Below are positions 52,932-63,444 of a DNA stretch of 64,000 nt, in pieces. The position numbers and the translations under genes are program-made. Source of the DNA: Niallia sp. NCCP-28 (GTDB lineage Bacteria; Bacillota; Bacilli; Bacillales; Cytobacillaceae); assembly GCF_023168165.1 (NCBI RefSeq), contig NZ_BQYJ01000004.1, positions 124,001 through 188,000 of the forward strand, written 5' to 3'. Each line of letters begins with the position of its first letter. Within the stretch, counting starts at the first letter, position 1. Below the pieces are notes generated by a model that searched no databases, was not told the origin of the DNA, and was given only the letters and a program-made list of their open reading frames with translations.

Positions 52932-53581
52932 TCTGCTTTCACTTCTTTAATAGAAAGCAATTCCTCCATATTATCGAAAATATAATCTGGTTTGTATTCT
53001 GCTAGGTGCTGCTTTCCTTTTAATGACCAGGCAACACCTGCTGTCATCGTTCCAGCATTTTTTCCTGCCAAAATATCATGATGATTATCGCCGATCATTA
53101 TCGCTTCTTCCGGTTTAGCCTTCAGCTTTTTTAATGCTAAAAGAACTGGCTCTGGATCTGGTTTAGGTGTTTTCACATGATCCATTGCAACAATTACTTC
53201 AAAAAATTCATCTAATTTAGTTAGTTTTAATCCCATGGCTACTACATCTGATAATTTTGTTGTTACAATAGCAAGTTTAAATCCGCGATTCTTTAATTCT
53301 TTAACTGTTTCATACACCCCATCAAATATTGTTACAATACTATCATGATTTGCTAAATTATATTCCCGATATACTTTAATCATTTCTTCCGCTTTTTCTG
53401 CATCTAAAGATTCAAATGTTTCCTTAAGGGAAGGCCCCATAAACGGCAATACATCTTCTCTTTTATATTGAGTTGGATAATATTGCTCTAATGTATGTAA
53501 AAAAGAAGAAATAATTAATTCATTTGTATTAATAAGAGTTCCATCTAAATCAAACAGCAGCGTGTTTATTTTTTTACTCAA
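52928..53581 (-). CDS. ppaX: Pyrophosphatase PpaX
   Basis: This is a HAD-family hydrolase of about 217 residues. A TTG at 53581 (reading [14 protein letters not shown]) is chosen because GAAGGGAAAG lies upstream; the ATG at 53605 has no ribosome site. HAD motif I is [15 protein letters not shown], and [15 protein letters not shown] near the C-terminus is motif IV. PpaX hydrolyses pyrophosphate made when HprK phosphorolyses HPr(Ser-P). It lies in the hprK operon but, unlike B. subtilis, without yvoD between lgt and ppaX. Confidence 0.9.
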   Translation of the reverse strand: MSKKINTLLFDLDGTLINTNELIISSFLHTLEQYYPTQYKREDVLPFMGPSLKETFESLDAEKAEEMIKVYREYNLANHDSIVTIFDGVYETVKELKNRGFKLAIVTTKLSDVVAMGLKLTKLDEFFEVIVAMDHVKTPKPDPEPVLLALKKLKAKPEEAIMIGDNHHDILAGKNAGTMTAGVAWSLKGKQHLAEYKPDYIFDNMEELLSIKEVKAE

Positions 53582-53620
53582 AATCCAGCTTTCCCTTCTA
53601 TCCATTTATACATGCAATGG

Positions 53621-54424
53621 TTAATCTAAATAGCGCTTATTTGCAAACCCTGTTTTTCTTCTGTAAAAAATCGCCATAACAGCAAATGCTATCAGTCCGA
53701 GAGATATTAATTGCGCCATTCTTAAATCCCCAATCATCAGACTGTCTGTTCTCATTCTTTCAATAAAGAATCTTCCAATAGAATACCAGGTGACATAGGA
53801 TAAAAAGATTTCCCCAGATCGCAAGTTTGCCTTACGCAACAGCAACAATACCACAAAACCTAATAAATTCCATATAGACTCATATAAAAAAGTTGGGTGA
53901 TAATAAACACCATCAATATACATTTGATTAATGATAAACTCAGGCAAATGCAAATTTTCCAGAAAAGCTCGGCTCACTTCTCCACCGTGTGCTTCCTGGT
54001 TCATAAAGTTTCCCCAGCGTCCAATTGCTTGTCCCAATATAATGCTTGGTGCAGCTATATCCGCCATTTTCCAAAATGAAATATTTTTTTTCTTTGTAAA
54101 TATGTAGGTAGTAATAATAGATCCAATCAACGCTCCATGTATGGCTATACCTCCATGCCATATTTTCGGAATATCACTTAGATGATTGCTATAATAATCC
54201 CACTCAAAAATTACATAATAAATTCTTGCAGAAATAATCGCAATAGGTATAGCCCAAAGCATTAAATCTGGAAAGTCATCATTGTGCAAGCCTCTTCTAT
54301 TTCCTTCTCTAATGGCTAGGATTAGAGCTAAAACTAATCCTGTTCCAATAATAATTCCATACCATCTGACGTCAAGTCCACCTAAAGAAAAAGCAATAGG
54401 ATCTATTGGCTGAATTTCTCCCAA
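53621..54424 (-). CDS. lgt: Prolipoprotein diacylglyceryl transferase
   Basis: This 267-residue membrane enzyme has about seven segments. The Lgt signature [14 protein letters not shown] (near 137-150) contains the essential Arg and Asn, and [13 protein letters not shown] lies upstream. It transfers diacylglycerol from phosphatidylglycerol to the lipobox Cys of prolipoproteins. The start codon is TTG at 54424, preceded by AAGGAGGAAATAAA. Confidence 0.96.
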   Translation of the reverse strand: MGEIQPIDPIAFSLGGLDVRWYGIIIGTGLVLALILAIREGNRRGLHNDDFPDLMLWAIPIAIISARIYYVIFEWDYYSNHLSDIPKIWHGGIAIHGALIGSIITTYIFTKKKNISFWKMADIAAPSIILGQAIGRWGNFMNQEAHGGEVSRAFLENLHLPEFIINQMYIDGVYYHPTFLYESIWNLLGFVVLLLLRKANLRSGEIFLSYVTWYSIGRFFIERMRTDSLMIGDLRMAQLISLGLIAFAVMAIFYRRKTGFANKRYLD

Positions 54425-54482
54425 TTTATTTCCTCCTTCAATTATCTCTCATCCCTTTGTCTGCAAAGCCTGTTAACTATAA

Positions 54483-55412
54483 TCATTTCCCAGCATCATC
54501 GGAAATAACATTTGCCAACTTACTCGTAAATTGCTCTGCTGCATTTACACCCATTCTTTTTAGACGGAAATTCATGGCAGCTACTTCAATAATGACAGCT
54601 AAATTTCGTCCTGGTCGAACTGGAATAGTTATTTTGGTAACATCCGTATCAATAATTTTCATTTTTTCTTCATCTAATCCTAAACGGTCATATTGTTTAT
54701 TTTGCTCCCAAAGCTCTAAAGACATTACCATAGATATCTTTTTATAGCTTCTGACAGCACCTGCTCCAAATAATGTCATTACATTAATAATGCCTAGCCC
54801 GCGAATCTCTAATAAATGTTCTATCAGTTCTGGTGAACTTCCAACAATTGTATTTTCATCTTCTTGACGAATTTCTACACAGTCATCTGCTACTAAACGG
54901 TGTCCCCGTTTTACTAATTCTAACGCTGTTTCACTTTTCCCTACTCCACTTTTTCCTGTAATTAGAACCCCAACACCATATATATCTACAAGAACTCCAT
55001 GAACAGCTGTTGTCGGTGCAAGTTTTTTTTCTAGAAAATTGGTCAATCGGCTGGAAAATAATGATGTCTTTTGTTTAGAGCGCATGATTGGCACAGAATT
55101 CTGTTCAGAAGCTGCAATTAATTCTGCCGGCACTTCTTTATTTCTTGTTATAATAATTCCTGGAGTAATATCACTGCAAAGTCTTCCCAGCCTAGATGTT
55201 TTCTCTTCACTGCTTAGTTTATTTGCAAATGTTAATTCTGTTTTTCCTAATAATTGAATACGTTCTGCTGGATAATAATCAAAGTAACCAGCCATTTCTA
55301 AACCGGGGCGGGATATATCACTTACCGTAATTGGTCTATTTATTCCTTCTTCTCCACTTATTAATTCTAAATCAAATTCTTTCATTACTTCTTTTATCAA
55401 TACTTTCGCCAC
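54483..55412 (-). CDS. hprK: HPr kinase/phosphorylase
   Basis: The start is GTG 55412 ([13 protein letters not shown]), after AAAGGAGGAGCTCCA, giving 309 residues as in B. subtilis. His138 is in [12 protein letters not shown], Walker A GKSGVGKS is at 153-160, and the family signature [11 protein letters not shown] follows. It phosphorylates HPr and Crh on Ser46 and reverses this by phosphorolysis, controlling catabolite repression. Operon with lgt, ppaX and yvoF. Confidence 0.97.
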   Translation of the reverse strand: MAKVLIKEVMKEFDLELISGEEGINRPITVSDISRPGLEMAGYFDYYPAERIQLLGKTELTFANKLSSEEKTSRLGRLCSDITPGIIITRNKEVPAELIAASEQNSVPIMRSKQKTSLFSSRLTNFLEKKLAPTTAVHGVLVDIYGVGVLITGKSGVGKSETALELVKRGHRLVADDCVEIRQEDENTIVGSSPELIEHLLEIRGLGIINVMTLFGAGAVRSYKKISMVMSLELWEQNKQYDRLGLDEEKMKIIDTDVTKITIPVRPGRNLAVIIEVAAMNFRLKRMGVNAAEQFTSKLANVISDDAGK

Positions 55413-55841
55413 TGGAGCTCCTCCTTTAAAAGGTTCATTGCTGTTTATAAACATACACCATTTTTTAGCTCTTTTAAACATTCACTTTATTTTAGCATTA
55501 TTCGCTAAATTTATGCTATATTCCATGTCGAAAATAACCTAAACCTAGATATAAAACCTCATTTGTGAAACAAAAACAAGAGTCGGGCTTTTTCCGAAGA
55601 GCTAATTTATTCAATTTTTAAGACTGCTTTCCCATTAATTGTTGTTTTTTATATAGTTTCATTCAGATTCCCCGTCGATTTGCCGTAATGCCACAAAATT
55701 TACGAAAAAAGCTATTAAAAAAATCTAAAATATTGATATATCCCCATTCTTGAATATAAAAAAGGCATCCAATAGCCAAATTGACTTATTGGATACCTCT
55801 TGATCCTCTATTATGTATAAAAATAAATAATCAATAGACAA
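55413..55841. other. Gap between hprK and yvlD
   Basis: It contains the terminator of the yvlBCD operon at 55764-55797. The rest shows nothing I can assign apart from A/T-rich DNA expected to hold the hprK promoter. Confidence 0.5.
55764..55797 (-). terminator. Terminator of the yvlBCD operon
   Basis: On the minus strand GGTATCCAATA pairs with TATTGGATGCC (one mismatch), followed by TTTTTTATATTC. Confidence 0.82.
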
Positions 55842-56198
55842 CTATTCTTTTTTTCTTCCCAATACCGTATTTTGAATAACAAGATTAAATAAAGATAAGA
55901 GGATGCTAAAAAATATACTCATTCCAAAACTGGAAATTCCAAAACTGTCTCCCATTAATTGAGCAGTCAGCGATAATGTAACAGCATTAATGATAAATAA
56001 AAATAAACCTAAAGAAAGTATTGTTACAGGCAATGTCAAAAGTACTAATATTGGCTTAACAATTACATTTAACAAGGATAGGATAATGCTTGCACCTAGT
56101 GCAGCACCTATCCCTGATAAATAAAAGGAATCACGAAATAGACCAGCTAATGCAATAAAAAATATGGCGTTTATAACAATACTTACAATCCAACGCAT
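55842..56198 (-). CDS. yvlD: Phage holin IV-type membrane protein YvlD
   Basis: This 118-residue protein has four hydrophobic segments (about 2-20, 28-47, 53-78 and 88-112) and the LLNVIVKPILVLLTLPVTIL block of the YvlD/holin family 4 superfamily. The function is unknown; the cluster is membrane-associated. It starts 5 bp after the PspC-domain gene. Confidence 0.85.
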   Translation of the reverse strand: MRWIVSIVINAIFFIALAGLFRDSFYLSGIGAALGASIILSLLNVIVKPILVLLTLPVTILSLGLFLFIINAVTLSLTAQLMGDSFGISSFGMSIFFSILLSLFNLVIQNTVLGRKKE

Positions 56199-56203
56199 TT
56201 GTC

Positions 56204-56392
56204 TTACACCTCATTCGGCAATACATATACTAGCACAAGATATATTATTGCTAATGGAAAAAATCCAGTTGAAATGATTCCAATAATAAAAATCAGCCGC
56301 AGCAGATTTGCATTTATATTAAATCTTTCTGCTAATCCTCCTATAACCCCTGCTAGCTTTCTGTTGCTTTTTGATCGTTTTATTTCTTTCAT
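56204..56392 (-). CDS. yvlC: PspC-domain protein YvlC
   Basis: This 62-residue protein matches the PspC domain: RKLAGVIGGLAERFNINANLLRL followed by one hydrophobic segment with FPLAIIYLVLVYVL. PspC proteins sense or resist membrane stress. AAGGAGAG precedes the ATG. It lies between yvlB and yvlD. Confidence 0.88.
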   Translation of the reverse strand: MKEIKRSKSNRKLAGVIGGLAERFNINANLLRLIFIIGIISTGFFPLAIIYLVLVYVLPNEV

Positions 56393-56408
56393 CTTTTATT
56401 CTCTCCTT

Positions 56409-57518
56409 CTAACTTACCTCTTGATTCCCAATTTTTTTTATTTTGATTGTTCCTGTTTTTGTATTTGCATCAATTGACGTGCGCTTTTCCATCGATTGAA
56501 TCGATTGAAACTGCAGTGTTTTTTGAAGCACATCCTTTTTTTCTTCTATTATTTGTATACCCTCTAACTCTACATTAAATCCGCCAAAGTTTGTTTTTAA
56601 ATTCCCATTTACGGCCAATTCTTCTATAATATTTACATCCATATTTCCTGTGGTTCCTTTTAATTCAATATATTCGCAATCCTCCGAATGGTTGGTGCAT
56701 ACTATATCTCCATTAAATGATTGCAAGTCTACTCTTTCAAAGTAGCCGTCTACATGTATTGCGCCATTAATGGTTTCTGCATCCATAGCAGTTGCACTGG
56801 TTTTTTCGACATCTATACTCCCATTCGCTGCATCAACTTCCAGTTTTTTAGCTTGAATGGCTGTTAAATGAATTTTTCCATTTGCTGTTTTTGCATATAT
56901 CTGACCGGAATGAAGATTATTGCTTTTTATCGGACCATTAAAAAGGCGTATCTTGGTTACTTTATATTCTTCTGTTGGTACATAGATGGTTGTTTGCAGC
57001 TTCATCCATTTATGATGCACTTTTACTTCTAGTTTTTCTTTATCTGCAGCCACGTCTACTTCCTTTAAGAATACGCGTTTTGCATCTTCTAACGAATCGA
57101 CACGATAAACCTTCGCCTTACATTCTATGCGGATTTCTTGATTTTCCCAAGGAATAAGCTCCACATCTCCATTTGGAATATCAATATCAATCGTTTCTGG
57201 AATAATATCTGTATATTGAAAGATATGAAAAACTTCTTCATAATGGCCGAAGTTTAAATCTAAATCTACTTCTTTTACTTTTTTAATAGTCGAATCAACA
57301 AAATCAAAAATCTTTCCTTTTGCAGTTTGAAAATTAAAGGAAGAAGCCGTTTCTTTTTTCTTTTCCTGAAATTTAGATTCTTCAAAATCTACATGCCATA
57401 TATCCTGCTCTTTTTTATTTTCCTCTTTATCCACCATTTCCATTAAAGCAATTGCTTCATCAACTGATAATTTTCCGCTTTCCACTAGCTTTAAAATTCG
57501 TTTTTTCTCATCTGCCAT
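56409..57518 (-). CDS. yvlB: DUF4097 adhesin-like protein YvlB
   Basis: The start is ATG 57518 (MADEKKRILKLVESGK), after GGGGGG. The 369-residue protein has an N-terminal helical SHOCT-like motif (RILKLVESGKLSVDEAIALM) and a C-terminal repetitive beta-strand DUF4097 domain (about 180-365, with AKTANGKIHLTAIQAKKLEV, DAANGSIDVEKT and ETINGAIHVDG repeats). In B. subtilis this operon is linked to cell-envelope stress. The function is unknown. Confidence 0.85.
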   Translation of the reverse strand: MADEKKRILKLVESGKLSVDEAIALMEMVDKEENKKEQDIWHVDFEESKFQEKKKETASSFNFQTAKGKIFDFVDSTIKKVKEVDLDLNFGHYEEVFHIFQYTDIIPETIDIDIPNGDVELIPWENQEIRIECKAKVYRVDSLEDAKRVFLKEVDVAADKEKLEVKVHHKWMKLQTTIYVPTEEYKVTKIRLFNGPIKSNNLHSGQIYAKTANGKIHLTAIQAKKLEVDAANGSIDVEKTSATAMDAETINGAIHVDGYFERVDLQSFNGDIVCTNHSEDCEYIELKGTTGNMDVNIIEELAVNGNLKTNFGGFNVELEGIQIIEEKKDVLQKTLQFQSIQSMEKRTSIDANTKTGTIKIKKIGNQEVS

Positions 57519-57900
57519 TTTGTTTGCCCCCCGTTCTGTTCGTAAAAACAAATAATCAATCCTGTTATCATTATATTTTGCATCCCATTCATTATCATCA
57601 TAACCAAAAAGAGAATTGGCAAAAGCTAAAGTACATATGAGAGGGGAATTTTTTTATGCTGTTTCCCTTCTGCTTTACATACGAATCAGCTCCAACAAAG
57701 TTTCATTCCAAATCTAAATCTCCAAGAATAAGGATGTTAATCCTGATGGCCATCAGTCATTTAACATGCTTCGTATTTAGTTTATGTTTTCTTTTTTCCT
57801 TTAAGAATTAGTTTTAAGAAAAAAAGAAATGCAAAAATGCATTTCTTAAAAATCAGCTGCTCGCTGGTTACCATTCAAATAAGTGTTTGACTGTTGCCGT
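57519..57900. other. Gap between uvrA and yvlB
   Basis: Apart from the uvrA terminator it holds nothing I can assign. The yvlB promoter should be in its first 100 bp. Confidence 0.5.
57824..57847 (-). terminator. Terminator after uvrA
   Basis: AAGAAATGC pairs with GCATTTCTT around a short loop and on the minus strand is followed by TTTTTCTT. Confidence 0.82.
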
Positions 57901-60768
57901 TTATACCTTTTCCAGTTCCTCTATTTGCTGCTTCATTCGAAGTCGGTCTCGCTCTAAAATAGGCTTTAAATATTTTCCGGTATAAGACCCTTCCAATTCG
58001 ACTATTTCTTCAGGTGTGCCAAATCCTAATATTGTTCCACCTTTATCTCCACCTTCAGGCCCTAAATCAATAATATAATCTGTTGCTTTTATCACATCTA
58101 AATTATGTTCAATGACTAATACAGTATCGCCATTTTCCACCAGACGCTGCAAGACAACTAAAAGTCTGGATATATCATCGACATGAAGGCCTGTTGTTGG
58201 TTCATCTAAAATATAAAAAGATTTTCCTGTGGACCGGCGATGCAGCTCAGAAGCAAGCTTTACTCTTTGCGCTTCTCCTCCAGAAAGAGTAGTTGCAGGC
58301 TGCCCAAGTTTTATATATCCTAATCCAACATCCACAATTGTTTGCAGCTTACGATGAATTTTCGGTATATTTTCAAAAAAAGATAATCCATCTTCCACTG
58401 TCATTTCTAATACATCGGAAATATTTTTCCCTTTATATTGAACTTCTAATGTTTCCCTATTATACCGTTTGCCATGGCAAACTTCACATGGAACATAAAC
58501 ATCTGGAAGAAAGTGCATTTCAATTTTAATAATGCCATCTCCTCTGCATGCCTCGCACCTTCCTCCTTTTACATTAAAGCTGAATCTTCCTTTTTTATAA
58601 CCTCGCACTTTTGCTTCATTTGTTGTTGCGAATACATCGCGGATATCATCAAAAACACCCGTGTATGTTGCAGGATTAGACCTTGGAGTTCGCCCTATAG
58701 GGGATTGATCGATATCAATGACTTTTTCCAAATATTCAATGCCGTTAATTTCTTTATGTTCTCCTGGTTTTGCTTTTGCACGATTTAATCGCTGAGCTAA
58801 AGATTTATGAAGAATTTCATTAATTAACGTACTCTTTCCAGATCCAGAGACACCAGTTACAGCGATAAATAAACCTAATGGAATCTTAACATCAACATCT
58901 TTTAGATTATTTTCATTTGCGCCAATAATTTCTATAAATCTGCCATCATTTTGTTTCCTTTCTAAAGGAAGCGGAATGAATTTTTTTCCAGATAAATATT
59001 GCCCTGTGATGGACTTTTTATCCCGCATCACTTGTTTTGGCGTTCCCGTCGAAATAATCTGCCCCCCATGAACTCCTGCTCCTGGACCAACATCAATTAA
59101 ATAATCTGCTTCCATCATTGTGTCTTCATCATGTTCTACCACAATTAGAGTATTGCCAATATCCCTCATATGTTTTAATGTTTCAATTAATTTATCATTA
59201 TCCCTCTGATGCAAACCAATAGAAGGCTCGTCTAATATGTACAAAACACCTGTTAAACGAGAGCCGATTTGTGTTGCTAATCTGATTCTTTGCGCCTCAC
59301 CGCCGGAAAGAGTTCCTGCCGCTCTGCTTAATGTTAGATAATCTAAGCCAACATTTATTAAAAAACCGATTCGTTCTGTTATTTCTTTTAAAATAAGATT
59401 AGCAATTTGCTGCTCTTTTTCCGTTAAAGTAAGGTTCTTAAATAAATCATTCACTTCTACAATTGATTTTTCTGTTATTTTTCCAATATGCAAACCATTT
59501 ACAAGTACTGCTAGCGCTTCTCTTTTTAAACGATATCCCTTACATGCGGGACAATGCTGAGTGGCCATATACTTTTCCATTTGCTCCCGAATATAATCTG
59601 AACTGGTTTCTTTATAGCGTCTTTCGACATTTTTTAAGACGCCTTCAAACTGAATATCATTCTCCCGCAATAGTCCAAAATCATTTTCATAACGAAAATG
59701 TATTTTTTCCTTTCCAGATCCATATAAAATTTTATCCAGAAGATTTTTCGGCAAATCTTTAACAGGAATATTCATATCAATTCCATAATGATTGCACACA
59801 CTTTCCAATAATTGCGGATAATATTGAGAACTGATTGATTCCCATGGTGCAATCGCATTTTCCTTTAAAGTTAAATGCGGGTTGGGAATAACTAAATCAA
59901 TGTCTACTTCCAGTTTGGTTCCTAATCCGTCACAATCAGGACATGCTCCAAAAGGACTGTTAAAAGAAAATAATCTTGGCTCTAATTCCCCTATAGAAAA
60001 GCCGCAGATTGGACAGGCATGATGCTCGCTGAACAGAAGCTCTTCCTGTCCAATCACATCAATAATCACTTTTCCTTCTCCAAATTGCAAAGCAGATTCC
60101 AAAGAGTCAGCCAGCCTTGCAGCAATTCCCTCTTTTACAACAAGCCGATCTATAACTACTTCAATATTATGTTTTTTATTTTTTTCTAAGGAAATTTCCT
60201 CTCCGATTTCAAACATATCTCCATCAATGCGAATCCGGACATATCCTTGTTTTTTTATATCCTCGAGCACTTTTATATGGGTGCCCTTTCTTCCAGAAAT
60301 AACAGGTGCTAAAATTTGCAGTCGAGTTTTTTCTGGATATTCTAAAATTCGATCTACCATTTGTTCGATCGTTTGTGAGCTGATTTCTATTCCATGATCT
60401 GGACATGTTGGTCTGCCAACTCGTGCAAAAAAGAGCCTTAAATAATCATAAATTTCGGTTACCGTTCCAACTGTTGATCTTGGATTTCTGCTTGTTGTTT
60501 TCTGGTCAATAGAAATGGCTGGAGAAAGCCCTTCAATAGAATCAACATCGGGCTTATCCATCTGCCCTAAAAACTGACGAGCATATGCGGATAATGATTC
60601 CACATATCTTCTTTGGCCTTCTGCATAAATAGTATCAAAAGCTAGGGACGACTTTCCTGAGCCAGATAAACCAGTTATAACAACCAATTTATCTCTTGGA
60701 ATTGTAATATCAATATTTTTCAGATTATGTGCTCTTGCACCTTTCACTATTATTTTATCTTTTGCCAT
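57901..60768 (-). CDS. uvrA: Excinuclease ABC subunit A
   Basis: This 955-residue protein has two ABC ATPase modules. Walker A motifs are [12 protein letters not shown] (about 33-44) and [13 protein letters not shown] (about 640-652), and two LSGGEAQR signatures are present. Zinc-finger Cys clusters are CPICGF and [14 protein letters not shown]. It recognises bulky DNA lesions with UvrB in nucleotide excision repair. It begins 4 bp after uvrB. Confidence 0.98.
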   Translation of the reverse strand: MAKDKIIVKGARAHNLKNIDITIPRDKLVVITGLSGSGKSSLAFDTIYAEGQRRYVESLSAYARQFLGQMDKPDVDSIEGLSPAISIDQKTTSRNPRSTVGTVTEIYDYLRLFFARVGRPTCPDHGIEISSQTIEQMVDRILEYPEKTRLQILAPVISGRKGTHIKVLEDIKKQGYVRIRIDGDMFEIGEEISLEKNKKHNIEVVIDRLVVKEGIAARLADSLESALQFGEGKVIIDVIGQEELLFSEHHACPICGFSIGELEPRLFSFNSPFGACPDCDGLGTKLEVDIDLVIPNPHLTLKENAIAPWESISSQYYPQLLESVCNHYGIDMNIPVKDLPKNLLDKILYGSGKEKIHFRYENDFGLLRENDIQFEGVLKNVERRYKETSSDYIREQMEKYMATQHCPACKGYRLKREALAVLVNGLHIGKITEKSIVEVNDLFKNLTLTEKEQQIANLILKEITERIGFLINVGLDYLTLSRAAGTLSGGEAQRIRLATQIGSRLTGVLYILDEPSIGLHQRDNDKLIETLKHMRDIGNTLIVVEHDEDTMMEADYLIDVGPGAGVHGGQIISTGTPKQVMRDKKSITGQYLSGKKFIPLPLERKQNDGRFIEIIGANENNLKDVDVKIPLGLFIAVTGVSGSGKSTLINEILHKSLAQRLNRAKAKPGEHKEINGIEYLEKVIDIDQSPIGRTPRSNPATYTGVFDDIRDVFATTNEAKVRGYKKGRFSFNVKGGRCEACRGDGIIKIEMHFLPDVYVPCEVCHGKRYNRETLEVQYKGKNISDVLEMTVEDGLSFFENIPKIHRKLQTIVDVGLGYIKLGQPATTLSGGEAQRVKLASELHRRSTGKSFYILDEPTTGLHVDDISRLLVVLQRLVENGDTVLVIEHNLDVIKATDYIIDLGPEGGDKGGTILGFGTPEEIVELEGSYTGKYLKPILERDRLRMKQQIEELEKV

Positions 60769-60772
60769 ATTT

Positions 60773-62752
60773 TCATCCCTCTGCTTTTAATTCTAAAAGT
60801 AAATCACGCAGCTCTGCAGCTCTTTCGAAATTCAGCGCTTTTGCTGCTTCTTTCATTTCTGCTTCCATTTGCATGATCATTGATTCTTTTTCTTTTTTTG
60901 TTAATTTTTTTAATTTTACAGAAGTTTGATATTCTTCAGGAGACTCAGCTGCTTGCGTTGCGCGAATAGTTTCTCTAATTTCTTTTTGAATCGTTTGTGG
61001 AACAATGCCATGTTTTTCATTGTATTCTTCCTGTATTTTTCTCCGCCGTTTTGTTTCTGATAAAGCCAGCTCCATAGATTTTGTTATTTTATCTGCGTAC
61101 ATAATTACATGTCCGTTTGCATTCCTTGCAGCCCGGCCAATGGTTTGAATAAGAGACCGATCAGACCGTAAAAATCCTTCTTTATCCGCATCTAGAATGG
61201 TTACTAGGGAAACCTCTGGAATATCCAATCCTTCTCGCAATAAATTGATGCCGACAAGCACATCATATTTTCCCATGCGCAATTCTCTAATAATCTCAAT
61301 ACGCTCTAATGTTTTTATTTCGGAATGCAAATATTGAACTTTTATCCCGATTTCCTTTAAATAATCAGTTAAATCCTCTGACATTTTTTTCGTTAATGTA
61401 GTGACAAGAACTCTTTCATTCCGTTTCATTCTTTCATGAATTTCTCCAATTAAATCATCTATTTGACCCTCAATCGGCCGAATATCGATAGTTGGATCAA
61501 GCAGACCTGTTGGCCGAATAATCTGTTCTACCATTTCAGGCGTATGCTCTAATTCATAAGGTCCTGGCGTAGCGGATACACAGATCATTTTATTGATATG
61601 TTTTTCAAACTCATTAAAGGTCAGTGGACGATTATCTAGAGCGGAAGGCAAACGGAATCCATGCTCTACTAATACGTTTTTCCTTGCTTGGTCCCCGTTG
61701 TACATCCCTCTGATTTGAGGAAGAGTAACATGTGATTCATCAATTACGATTAAAAAATCTTCTGGAAAATAATCTAACAGCGTATATGGTGTAGAACCTG
61801 GCGGACGTAATGTTAAATGTCTAGAATAGTTCTCAATGCCGGAACAAAAACCCATTTCCCGCATCATTTCCAAATCGTAGCGGCAGCGCTGTTCTAATCT
61901 CTGTGCTTCTAATAATTTATTATTTTCTCTTAATTTTTCTAATTGTTCTTCCAGTTCTTTTTCTATATTTTCAATTGCCAATCGCATTTTTTCTTCTCTT
62001 GTAACGAAGTGGGAAGCCGGAAAAATGGCAATATGATTTCTTTCGCCGAGAATTTCGCCAGTTAAAGCATCTACTTCTCTAATCCGGTCTATTTCATCGC
62101 CAAAAAACTCAACCCGGATACAATGCTCATCACGTGAAGCGGGAAAAATCTCTACAACATCTCCTCTAACTCGAAAAGTTCCCCTTTTAAAATCGATATC
62201 GTTGCGGCTATATTGAATGTCAACCAACTTGCGAAGAAGCTGATTTCTCTCTATTTCCATACCCGTTCTAAGAGAAACAACCATTTCCCTATATTCCTCA
62301 GGTGATCCCAAACCATAAATGCAAGATACACTTGCCACAATGATAACGTCTTCTCGTTCAAAAAGAGAAGAAGTTGCCGAATGTCTTAATTTATCTATTT
62401 CATCGTTAATGCTTGCATCTTTTTCAATAAATGTATCTGTTTGCGGAACATATGCTTCTGGTTGATAGTAGTCATAATAACTAACAAAATATTCAACAGC
62501 ATTATTTGGAAAAAATTCTTTAAACTCACTGTATAATTGTCCAGCCAGCGTCTTATTATGGGCAATAATTAAAGTTGGCTTTTTCACTTCTTTAATCACA
62601 TTGCTTACTGTAAAAGTTTTTCCCGTACCTGTTGCTCCCAGCAATGTCTGTATTTTTTTTCCTGATTTTATCCCCTCGACCAATTCCTTTATAGCCCCTG
62701 GTTGATCGCCTTGAGGGGTATACTTAGAAACTAAATCAAATTCCTGATTCAC
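60773..62752 (-). CDS. uvrB: Excinuclease ABC subunit B
   Basis: This 659-residue helicase-like protein has Walker [15 protein letters not shown] (near 39-52), the [12 protein letters not shown] beta-hairpin, DEXX-like VIDESH, and a C-terminal UVR domain ([14 protein letters not shown]). It verifies damage and recruits UvrC. The start codon is GTG at 62752 with GGGAGGATT upstream. DinR/LexA control is expected, but I did not identify a clear LexA box. Confidence 0.98.
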   Translation of the reverse strand: MNQEFDLVSKYTPQGDQPGAIKELVEGIKSGKKIQTLLGATGTGKTFTVSNVIKEVKKPTLIIAHNKTLAGQLYSEFKEFFPNNAVEYFVSYYDYYQPEAYVPQTDTFIEKDASINDEIDKLRHSATSSLFEREDVIIVASVSCIYGLGSPEEYREMVVSLRTGMEIERNQLLRKLVDIQYSRNDIDFKRGTFRVRGDVVEIFPASRDEHCIRVEFFGDEIDRIREVDALTGEILGERNHIAIFPASHFVTREEKMRLAIENIEKELEEQLEKLRENNKLLEAQRLEQRCRYDLEMMREMGFCSGIENYSRHLTLRPPGSTPYTLLDYFPEDFLIVIDESHVTLPQIRGMYNGDQARKNVLVEHGFRLPSALDNRPLTFNEFEKHINKMICVSATPGPYELEHTPEMVEQIIRPTGLLDPTIDIRPIEGQIDDLIGEIHERMKRNERVLVTTLTKKMSEDLTDYLKEIGIKVQYLHSEIKTLERIEIIRELRMGKYDVLVGINLLREGLDIPEVSLVTILDADKEGFLRSDRSLIQTIGRAARNANGHVIMYADKITKSMELALSETKRRRKIQEEYNEKHGIVPQTIQKEIRETIRATQAAESPEEYQTSVKLKKLTKKEKESMIMQMEAEMKEAAKALNFERAAELRDLLLELKAEG

Positions 62753-63184
62753 CTAAAATCCTCCCAATCAATCCTTATGCAATAGGATTATTTCCTTACT
62801 TATCAACAAAAAAACAATTATTTTAGATAAGCCATTTTTACAAGAATCTCATTTCCATTTTTTATTTCCTGTCAGCTTCTCTTCATTATTATATGTAAAA
62901 ATTAAACCTATATTTTTGCTTAGTATATTACCATTCTACCACAAACCAGCCATTTCAAACCAGAAAAAAGCGAACAAATATTCGTTTTTTCTTTTTGCCT
63001 AAAAGAAAAAGAATAACAAAGATTCGAATCACAACTCTTTTTTTACAAAATAGATAGTCTGCATTCTCATCAGTTATTCTTACTGTTAAACTTTATTCAG
63101 TTAAATGGAACCCCTCGGCAATTCTCCTCACAATCAATCACTGCGGGTTAACTAGAGAACTTTGGGACAACGAAAATAAAAAAG
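62753..63184. other. Gap between csbA and uvrB
   Basis: AT-rich, with no convincing hairpin or gene. A uvrBA promoter is expected here, but I cannot place it with confidence. Confidence 0.5.
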
Positions 63185-63415
63185 TTATATGCGGGACTCT
63201 CGGCGATCCTTTAGCCACTTGCTGTACCAAAAACCAACCGTCAAAGAAAAGGAATCTATCACAATAAGCAAAAATGAATCTGTATATCCTTTATAAACAG
63301 AAGCTGCAATCAAAGCTACTGTTAAAATGAGTGCAATTACCCGATTGTAAGTCACTCTTGTAAACAAGACAACTAAAAGTCCAGGAAAAAAAAGTGCCGA
63401 TAAATATTTAATCAC
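63185..63415 (-). CDS. csbA: Sigma-B-controlled membrane protein CsbA
   Basis: This 76-residue protein has three hydrophobic segments (about 5-20, 25-42 and 47-65) and ends in the basic KWLKDRRESRI. It matches CsbA, a membrane protein of the sigma-B general stress regulon encoded upstream of uvrB in Bacillus. The start codon is GTG, with GAGGTG upstream. Confidence 0.9.
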   Translation of the reverse strand: MIKYLSALFFPGLLVVLFTRVTYNRVIALILTVALIAASVYKGYTDSFLLIVIDSFSLTVGFWYSKWLKDRRESRI

Positions 63416-63444
63416 AAAATATACACCTCTTTATTACGTTATCA

